From positions 1 to 5,030 of the forward strand of contig JAGPVI010000072.1 in assembly GCA_018067115.1 (NCBI GenBank): 5,030 nt of DNA, in the 5' to 3' direction. The translations under genes and the position numbers were made by a program. This document shows positions 1-5,030 of the stretch, piece by piece. Each line of letters starts with the position of its first letter. The stretch's first letter is position 1. Under the pieces are notes generated by a model. That model was not told the DNA's origin, did not search any database, and saw nothing but the letters and a program-made list of their open reading frames with translations. Source of the stretch: Bizionia sp. (GTDB lineage Bacteria > Bacteroidota > Bacteroidia > Flavobacteriales > Flavobacteriaceae).

Positions 1-861
1 AATCTGTTCTCTTGTTTTAGTCTCTTCTTGGTTTTCGGCATTTGCATCTTTTTCATTTACTGCTTCTGGCTCTCCTTCTGCATTGTCGTCTTCCTTTTCA
101 CTATTTCTAGCGTCTAAAGTATCTTGTCTCGCTTGTTCACGCTCGGCAAGTACTTTTGCTCTATGTTCTTCTCTTTCTCTTTTACGCTCTTCAACAATCT
201 TCTTTCTTGCTTCTTTTTTAGCATCTAAAGCGAGCTCTCTTTCATCTTTCCCTTCATTAACTTCTACAAAAACATCTTCGTCTTTTGCTTCTTTTTTATC
301 AGACTTCGAATTTAATTGCTGGCGTTTAGAAGCTCTAGTAATGGTTCTTAATACTTGCTCGCTAATATCGAAACGTTCTTCAGAATATAACATAACTACG
401 TCTGCAGATTTATCGAATACGAAATCGTATTTTTTAGCTTTTGCAATATCTTGAACGGCTTGAAAAATTTGATCTTGTACCGGCTGCATCAATTGTTTTT
501 TCTGAAGCATTAAATCGCCATTGGTACCAAATCGTTTTTGCTGATAATCTAGAATTTCTTTTTCTTCAAAATCTAAATCCTCTTCGCGTTCTTCTATTAA
601 TTCTTTAGTTAAAAGCGCCTTTTCGTTATTTAATGCTGTACGTTTTAATTCTAGAGCATTTAATTGTTCTTCAATTTCACCTTTCCATTGTAGTACTTTG
701 TTTTCTAATTGCAAAGTAGACTCTGTATAATCCGGAACGTTTTGCAAAATATATTCGGTATCTATATACCCTATTCTAACACCACGTTGCGCTTGCGCAG
801 ACAGGCTTAAGAATGTTGCTACTAATACTAAAAAAAGGACTTTAAATTTTATTTGTTTCAT
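1..861 (-). CDS. ompH: OmpH/Skp-family periplasmic chaperone with long charged C-terminal extension (3' end outside window)
   Basis: The frame is open from the ATG at 861 to the window edge, giving 287 residues with no stop, so the gene is partial at its 3' end. Residues 1-24 look like a signal peptide: basic start MKQIKFK, a hydrophobic core, and an AQA-Q cleavage site. The Skp/OmpH core spans about residues 28-180: it opens with RIGYIDTEYIL, continues as a Glu/Lys/Leu-rich coiled coil (about 45-110), and ends with the family's AKAKKYDFVFDKSADVVMLY and DISEQVL segments (about 140-171). Known Skp proteins hold unfolded outer-membrane proteins in the periplasm and hand them to BamA, which is encoded just upstream. 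Classical Skp has only about 160 residues. Here at least 100 more follow, very rich in Lys, Arg, Glu and Asp, with a predicted helix (about 205-247) and a Glu/Asn/Asp-rich tail. An in-frame ATG at 888 would add nine residues; I prefer 861 because it gives a normal signal peptide. No clear Shine-Dalgarno is seen. Family call is secure; the function of the tail is unknown. Confidence 0.9.
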   Translation of the reverse strand, partial: MKQIKFKVLFLVLVATFLSLSAQAQRGVRIGYIDTEYILQNVPDYTESTLQLENKVLQWKGEIEEQLNALELKRTALNNEKALLTKELIEEREEDLDFEEKEILDYQQKRFGTNGDLMLQKKQLMQPVQDQIFQAVQDIAKAKKYDFVFDKSADVVMLYSEERFDISEQVLRTITRASKRQQLNSKSDKKEAKDEDVFVEVNEGKDERELALDAKKEARKKIVEERKREREEHRAKVLAEREQARQDTLDARNSEKEDDNAEGEPEAVNEKDANAENQEETKTREQI

Positions 862-1083
862 TGTCTTATTTTTTGAAAATGAGGTCATCACTCAATAATA
901 ATTTGTGATATTACTTTTTTGTTTTGACAAGCTGTTTTCAAAATAACGAATTTTAATTCTAAATATTTAAAATCTTTTAGCAAATCCTCGAAATCTATAT
1001 TGAAAATATCGTGCCAAAAATATAAATAGTTAGAAATACCGATGTTCACAATAGAAAATTATACTGTTTTAATAGGGTTATTA
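862..1083 (-). other. AT-rich bamA-ompH intergenic region / ompH leader
   Basis: These 222 bases separate the bamA stop from the ompH start, in contrast to the near-zero spacing among the three upstream genes, so this is the natural place for regulation. It holds a sigma-54-like element at 1001-1017 overlapping a TAnnTTTG-type box at 1015-1022. It also holds a short hairpin at 922-943 (TTTTGA pairing with TCAAAA around a 10-base loop) and a 53-codon open frame from a GTG at 1049 to a TGA ending at 888. The hairpin is not followed by a T-run on the minus strand, so it is not a standard terminator. No terminator is visible after bamA, so read-through from bamA into ompH remains possible. Confidence 0.6.
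1001..1022 (-). promoter_or_regulatory. Candidate promoter for ompH: sigma-54-like -24/-12 element overlapping a Bacteroidota -7-like box
   Basis: Read on the minus strand, 1017-1001 is TTGGCACGATATTTTCA. It matches the sigma-54 -24 block (TTGGCACG) perfectly, and the distance from the GG to the expected -12 GC is the canonical ten bases. The -12 dinucleotide is TC instead of GC, which is a real weakness. Just upstream and overlapping, 1022-1015 reads TATTTTTG, which fits the Bacteroidota housekeeping -7 box TAnnTTTG. However, the nearest upstream TTG (1051-1049) is 26 bases away, longer than the usual spacing of about 19-21. Either element would start a transcript roughly 120-150 bases before the ompH ATG. 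This is inferred from motifs only. Confidence 0.35.
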
Positions 1084-3684
1084 TTAAAATTGTTGTCCGA
1101 TGATAAAGTGTGTTTCCCATCCGTGCTTTTGTGTCTGTCCTGGAATATTATCGAAACCATGACCAAAGTCAATTCCTAATAAACCAAAAGCAGGCATAAA
1201 AATTCTTACACCAAATCCAGCAGAACGTTTAAGATCGAAAGGGTTATAATTTCTAAAGCTATCGTAAGATCCACCAGCTTCCATGAACGAAAGTGCATAA
1301 ATTTTAGCACTTTGTTTTAGTGTTATAGGGTAACGTAACTCTAATGAGAACTTATTGTAAATCGCGCCACCATCTTGAGTAGACAAGCCTTGGTTTGGGT
1401 AACCTCTTAACGCAATCGCTTCTCTACCATCTAAACTGTAGCTTCCTAGACCATCTCCTCCAACAAAGAAACGCTCGAAAGGAATAACACCTCTATCTTG
1501 GTTATAAGCACCTAAGAAACCAAATTCTACACTAGACTTAAATACAAACTTGTCGACTGCTCTAGTATACCAGTCTCCTTTAAATTTAACTTTGTAAAAC
1601 TCTAACCATTTAAAACGTTCTTGATCAATTTCTGAAACTCTTGTTAATGCTTCGTTTCTAGAAATTTGAGAATTGTTTTCGTTGTTTAATATTTTTTGAT
1701 TTTCATCTCTTTCTTCCTTTAAGGCAGAATAATCTGTGCTATTAAGTAAAGAGTAAGGGATAGACATTTTCGCCGTTACGCTAAAATTAGACCCTCCCAT
1801 TGGGAAAACAGGATCATTAAACGTATTGTTTCTACTTAATCCTACGGTATATGCTAAGTTATTAGAGTAACCATCACCAAAGGTAAATAAACCTGTGTTG
1901 TAATTTTGTAGATCGTAGTGTTGAAAACTTACTGCTTGCGATAACACGAAATAATCGTCTGGTACAGATAAACGTTTGGCTAGACCAAAAGTAATACCCG
2001 TAATATTAAAGCGCTTATCTTTATCTGCATCCCTAGTAACTGGGTTGTATAAAAATTGTTTTGTGTGTGATACCGACGTTGAAAATTGCACTGGTTTTTT
2101 TCCTCCTAACCAAGGCTCTGAGAACGAAAAGCTATACGTTTGGTAAAAACGACTGGCTTGTAAACGTAACGCTAGTTTTTGACCGTCTCCAGAAGGAATA
2201 GGTTTGTATGCATCTTTATTAAAGATGTCCTTTAACGAGAAGTTGTTAAATGATAATCCTAAAGTACCAATAAAGCCACCACCACCGTAACCACCTTGTA
2301 ATTCTATTTGGCTCGACCCTGCTTCTACTACAGCGTATTCCATATCAATAGAACCTTCGTCTGGATTGGCGTTTTTAAAGTTAGGCGATAATTGTTCAGC
2401 ATCAAAATAGCCCAATTGGCTTAATTCTCTTACTGTACGTACTACGTCAGACTTACGGTATAATTCTCCCGGACGTGTTCTAATCTCTCTGTAAATAACG
2501 TGATCGTTCGTTTTTTCATTTCCTACAACACTCACTTTATTAAAGTAAACAGGCTTACCTTCTACAATACGAATCTCCATATCGATAACATTACCTTCCG
2601 CATTTGTTTCTACTGGGTTAATAGTAGAGAATAAATACCCGTTATCTTGGTATAAGTTTGTAATGTCATCACCGTCTGGCTTACTATTGTCAGCAATTCT
2701 TTTCTCTAAAAGAACACCATTGTAAGTGTCTCCTTTTTCTATTCTAAGCTTACGTTTTAAGAACTCATCCGAGTAGACTGTGTTTCCAATAAAAGAAATG
2801 TCTCCAAATTTATACAGGTCACCCTCTTCAAGAGTAATAGCTAAACTTATGGTTTTATTATCTACTCTTACTAGGGTGTCTGCCGTTACACGAGCATCTC
2901 TATATCCGTTTTCTTTATACAGATTAACAACACTTTCTAAATCTTCTTTATACTTTTCTTCGATGAATTTAGAACGCTTTAAGAATCTTAAAAGAAACTT
3001 TTGCTTCGTGTTCTTCATCGCTTTTCTAAGTTTTTTATCACTTATAACAGTGTTACCTTCAAAGGTAATGTCGCTAATTTTTACTTTATCACCTTTATCT
3101 ATAGCAAGTACCATATTCACTCTTGCTTTCTCTATAGAGTCTTGAACAGGAACAGTGTTTATGTTTACTTTAGTATTTAAGAAACCGTCTTTTTTGTACT
3201 TGTTCTGAAGGTAATTTCTAGTTGTAGTGATTAAGTTTTCTGTGACTTTTACACCTTTTTGAAGTTTGTTATCTTTAATTAAAGACTCTTTCTTACCTTT
3301 CTTAATCCCTGTAATTTTTACATCGTTGAGTTCTGGTAAATCTGATAGTCTAATCTCTAAATAAGCGTCATCTCCATCCGTTTTAACCAAATAGATTTCG
3401 ATATCATTAAATAAATTGGAGTTCCAAAGCTTTTTTATAGCGGCGCTAATTTCTTCGCCTGGAATTAAGATTTCTTTACCTTTTCTAAGACCAGAATATG
3501 TAATAATTGTCTGTTCGTTAAAGCTAGTATTACCTTTTACTGTAATTTCTGCTATGGTATATTTTTTACCGTTAGCATACGAAAGGTTTTGCGCTGAGGC
3601 AATTTGGCTTGTTATTGTAAATAATACAAGTAATGCGAATTTTAGTAATGTCTTCAAATGTAATTTTTTAGCTAATTTGTTCAC
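1084..3684 (-). CDS. bamA: Outer membrane protein assembly factor BamA (Omp85 family)
   Basis: BamA is the essential outer-membrane insertase that folds beta-barrel proteins into the membrane. From a GTG start at 3684 the product has 866 residues. Residues 1-31 are a signal peptide ending SQIASA before QN. Five POTRA domains follow at about 41-100, 119-197, 200-287, 290-377 and 378-455. POTRA 3 and 4 begin with typical ITFEGNTV and ISFIGNTV strands, and POTRA 5 with VSVVGNE. The Omp85 barrel occupies about 457-866. It contains the conserved loop-6 motif LRGY (759-762, the counterpart of VRGF) and ends HFIIGQQF, with the terminal Phe expected of an outer-membrane strand. A charged helix-like insert lies at about 651-695. 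Length fits Bacteroidota BamA. The start is uncertain. GTG 3684 overlaps uppS by 17 bases; TTG 3657 would leave a 10-base gap and still give a good signal peptide. ATGs at 3735 and 3732 would add an acidic stretch before the signal peptide and overlap uppS by 68 or 65 bases. It is probably co-transcribed with uppS and functionally paired with ompH downstream. Confidence 0.96.
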   Translation of the reverse strand: MNKLAKKLHLKTLLKFALLVLFTITSQIASAQNLSYANGKKYTIAEITVKGNTSFNEQTIITYSGLRKGKEILIPGEEISAAIKKLWNSNLFNDIEIYLVKTDGDDAYLEIRLSDLPELNDVKITGIKKGKKESLIKDNKLQKGVKVTENLITTTRNYLQNKYKKDGFLNTKVNINTVPVQDSIEKARVNMVLAIDKGDKVKISDITFEGNTVISDKKLRKAMKNTKQKFLLRFLKRSKFIEEKYKEDLESVVNLYKENGYRDARVTADTLVRVDNKTISLAITLEEGDLYKFGDISFIGNTVYSDEFLKRKLRIEKGDTYNGVLLEKRIADNSKPDGDDITNLYQDNGYLFSTINPVETNAEGNVIDMEIRIVEGKPVYFNKVSVVGNEKTNDHVIYREIRTRPGELYRKSDVVRTVRELSQLGYFDAEQLSPNFKNANPDEGSIDMEYAVVEAGSSQIELQGGYGGGGFIGTLGLSFNNFSLKDIFNKDAYKPIPSGDGQKLALRLQASRFYQTYSFSFSEPWLGGKKPVQFSTSVSHTKQFLYNPVTRDADKDKRFNITGITFGLAKRLSVPDDYFVLSQAVSFQHYDLQNYNTGLFTFGDGYSNNLAYTVGLSRNNTFNDPVFPMGGSNFSVTAKMSIPYSLLNSTDYSALKEERDENQKILNNENNSQISRNEALTRVSEIDQERFKWLEFYKVKFKGDWYTRAVDKFVFKSSVEFGFLGAYNQDRGVIPFERFFVGGDGLGSYSLDGREAIALRGYPNQGLSTQDGGAIYNKFSLELRYPITLKQSAKIYALSFMEAGGSYDSFRNYNPFDLKRSAGFGVRIFMPAFGLLGIDFGHGFDNIPGQTQKHGWETHFIIGQQF

Positions 3685-4405
3685 TTGTTTTCCCAAATCG
3701 TCGTTCTCTATTTTGATATTCAATGATAGCATCATACAAATGTTGCTTTTTAAAATCTGGCCATAAAACTGGCGTAAAGTATAATTCTGCGTATGCTATC
3801 TGCCATAGTAAAAAATTACTAATACGTTGCTCTCCGCTAGTACGTATTAATAGATCTACATCTGGTAAATTATGCGTGTAAAGATGCTCATTAATAATTG
3901 ATTCATCAATTTTTTCAACAGAAATTATATTATTTTTAACTTTAATGCTAATTTCTTTTATAGCGTTAATTAACTCTTCTCTCGACCCGTAACTAAGGGC
4001 TAAAGTAAGCGTCATTCTAGTATTGTTTTTTGTAAAATCTATGACTTCATTAAGCTCCTTGTAAACCTTTTTTGGAAGTAATTTAATATTTCCAATAGCA
4101 TTTAGCTTAATGTTATTGTCTGTTAATGTTTTAATTTCTTTCTTTAAAGAAGAGACTAAAAGACGCATTAACGTATCGACTTCAATTTTGGGACGGTTCC
4201 AGTTTTCTGTAGAAAAGGCATAAAGTGTTAGGTTCTCAATGCCTAATTGGGCAGACGCTTCTACGGTTTCACGTACAGATTTTGTTCCATTTTCATGGCC
4301 AAAAGCACGAAGCATTCCTTGTTGTTTAGCCCAACGCCCATTGCCATCCATTATAATAGCTAGGTGTTTGGGTAATTTGCTTGTATTTATATTTTCTAAA
4401 CTCAA
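3668..4405 (-). CDS. uppS: Isoprenyl transferase / undecaprenyl diphosphate synthase (UppS, cis-prenyltransferase)
   Basis: The cytoplasmic enzyme adds isopentenyl diphosphate units to farnesyl diphosphate in cis to make undecaprenyl diphosphate, the precursor of the lipid carrier for peptidoglycan and surface glycans. From the TTG at 4405 it has 245 residues, normal for the family (E. coli about 253). Visible motifs are HLAIIMDGNGRWAK (14-27) with the catalytic Asp20 that binds the diphosphate, the GHENG segment (36-40), FSTENW (64-69), LSYGSREE (about 137-144), and DLLIRTSGEQRISNF (184-198) with the Arg/Ser diphosphate-binding residues, then YAELYF and LWPDF. Nothing key is missing. The start cannot be an ATG: the in-frame stop at 4435-4433 and the first ATG (4351, inside the catalytic motif) leave none between. 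TTG 4405 gives MSLENINTSKLPKHLAII, like related flavobacterial proteins; TTG 4420 is the alternative and overlaps the porG stop. Its 3' end overlaps the likely bamA start. Confidence 0.96.
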   Translation of the reverse strand: MSLENINTSKLPKHLAIIMDGNGRWAKQQGMLRAFGHENGTKSVRETVEASAQLGIENLTLYAFSTENWNRPKIEVDTLMRLLVSSLKKEIKTLTDNNIKLNAIGNIKLLPKKVYKELNEVIDFTKNNTRMTLTLALSYGSREELINAIKEISIKVKNNIISVEKIDESIINEHLYTHNLPDVDLLIRTSGEQRISNFLLWQIAYAELYFTPVLWPDFKKQHLYDAIIEYQNRERRFGKTSEQIS

Positions 4406-4407
4406 AA

Positions 4408-5030
4408 TTAATTGGGGCAAAAACAGGGGTTTCTACCAAAGGTATAGGTTAGTGTTACACCTGTAAAAGTGTACCAGTCGTTATTATTTAAATGTCCAAA
4501 ACTTTTAGATTCAATAAGGTTTTCACTATCTGGAACGCTACCATCAAGCTCGTCTGAAAACGTGTAGCGGGCGCCAACTTCTAAAGCCAGAATAAACTGA
4601 GAAGAAATAGAGGCTTTAAATCCTAAAACTAAAGGTATGCCATACGCTAAACTAGAGGTGTTTTCATTAACTACTTTGCCATTATTAAAATAAAAGTTAT
4701 CGTGTTTTGCAATACTTATTCCCGAATATAAATACGGAGTAGCAACGGGTGTGCCGCGATGTAAATCGAAATCAAAGAATGTAAACTCCATTCCGGCCGA
4801 TAATTCTACTATCTGATTTGTAAACTCGTAATCGCGATCTTTTCGCCCTAAATCATCCGACTTGCTGTCTAAACCTTCCAGTTCTGAAAATAATAAGGAT
4901 ACTCTCCAGGAATGTCTCGGACTTCTATTCCACTTATAAATACCACCAATAGCCAACTGATTTGGAGCAATATAATTTGTTGCACCAACGTCGCCAATAA
5001 AATTACTTCCTCCAACAAATACACCAAATT
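4408..5030 (-). CDS. porG: PorG-like outer-membrane beta-barrel protein (DUF6089 family; 5' end outside window)
   Basis: The frame is open from the window edge (first full codon at 5028) to the TAA at 4410-4408, giving 206 residues. The start codon and a signal peptide are beyond the edge, and perhaps 20-30 residues are missing. The visible part opens with FGVFVGGSNFIGDVG, then YIAPNQLAIGGIYKWNRSPRHSWR, which I recognise as the DUF6089 signature. It continues as alternating aromatic/hydrophobic strands typical of a small beta-barrel, such as ELSAGMEFTFFDF and PYLYSGISIAK, to a last strand YTFTGVTLTYTFG. The chain ends GRNPCFCPN, with two Cys separated by one residue. In Porphyromonas gingivalis the protein in this position next to uppS and bamA is PorG, an outer-membrane protein associated with the PorK/PorN ring of the type IX secretion system. 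Function here is inferred from family and synteny; an unspecialised DUF6089 barrel is the alternative. The gene abuts uppS, suggesting co-transcription and coupled translation. The leucine at 4956 (TTG) is internal, not a start. Confidence 0.8.
   Translation of the reverse strand, partial: FGVFVGGSNFIGDVGATNYIAPNQLAIGGIYKWNRSPRHSWRVSLLFSELEGLDSKSDDLGRKDRDYEFTNQIVELSAGMEFTFFDFDLHRGTPVATPYLYSGISIAKHDNFYFNNGKVVNENTSSLAYGIPLVLGFKASISSQFILALEVGARYTFSDELDGSVPDSENLIESKSFGHLNNNDWYTFTGVTLTYTFGRNPCFCPN

Noticed and set aside
83..454. Plus-strand open frame of 123 codons, Ser/Leu/Phe-rich
   Set aside because: It is the antisense shadow of the ompH coding region; its composition follows from the Lys/Glu-rich complement and it has no family features.
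1068..1083. Possible terminator just after bamA (TAATA-ACCC-TATTA inverted repeat at the stop)
   Set aside because: The stem is five A-T pairs, overlaps the bamA stop codon itself, and is not followed by a T-run on the minus strand.
2780..3145. Plus-strand open frame of 121 codons
   Set aside because: It lies wholly antisense to the POTRA-coding part of bamA, with shadow-type composition and no recognisable domain.
3685..3735. bamA starting at the ATG-ATG pair at 3735/3732
   Set aside because: This would place an acidic stretch (IENDD) ahead of an otherwise complete signal peptide and overlap uppS by 65-68 bases, while GTG 3684 or TTG 3657 gives a normal arrangement.
3416..3766. Plus-strand open frame of 116 codons with hydrophobic runs
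   Set aside because: It is antisense to the bamA signal-peptide region and the uppS end; its hydrophobicity mirrors the opposite-strand codons.
4239..4466. Plus-strand open frame of 75 codons
   Set aside because: It is antisense to the conserved uppS N-terminus, with no independent coding signal.
1..5030. An undescribed defence, mobile or biosynthetic system
   Set aside because: Every large frame belongs to a recognised envelope-biogenesis family in a conserved order; no transposase, integrase, direct-repeat array, tRNA or atypical composition was seen.

Overview
The window reads as a low-GC chromosomal segment from a member of the Bacteroidota, most likely family Flavobacteriaceae. The evidence is the AT-rich code, the gene order, and protein signatures: a PorG/DUF6089 barrel, a BamA ending in a terminal Phe after an LRGY loop-6 motif, and a long charged OmpH. 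All real genes lie on the minus strand, so transcription runs from position 5030 towards position 1.

In transcription order: (i) positions 5030-4408 hold the 3' part of a porG-like gene, an outer-membrane beta-barrel (DUF6089) that enters from beyond the window edge. (ii) Positions about 4405-3668 hold uppS, the cytoplasmic cis-prenyltransferase that makes undecaprenyl diphosphate; it starts at a TTG next to or overlapping the porG stop. (iii) Positions about 3684-1084 hold bamA, the essential outer-membrane insertase, with five POTRA domains and a barrel; it starts at a GTG or TTG at the end of uppS. (iv) Positions 1083-862 are a 222-base AT-rich gap with promoter-like sequences and a weak hairpin. 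(v) Positions 861-1 hold an ompH/skp-type periplasmic chaperone gene with a long, highly charged C-terminal extension; it runs off the other edge.

The genes make envelope-biogenesis sense together. UppS supplies the lipid carrier for peptidoglycan and surface glycans, OmpH/Skp escorts unfolded outer-membrane proteins across the periplasm, BamA inserts them, and PorG is an outer-membrane barrel tied to the type IX secretion system. From general knowledge, the same order (PorG, UppS, BamA, OmpH) occurs in Porphyromonas gingivalis, so this is a conserved Bacteroidota locus, not an accessory island. porG, uppS and bamA are packed so tightly that they are probably one transcript, while ompH may also have its own promoter.

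I found no mobile element, CRISPR array, RNA gene or clear rho-independent terminator, and nothing that looks like an undescribed system. The points most worth a second look are the bamA-ompH intergenic region (a sigma-54-like element and a 53-codon open frame), the forced non-ATG start of uppS, the uncertain bamA start, and the long tail of OmpH.
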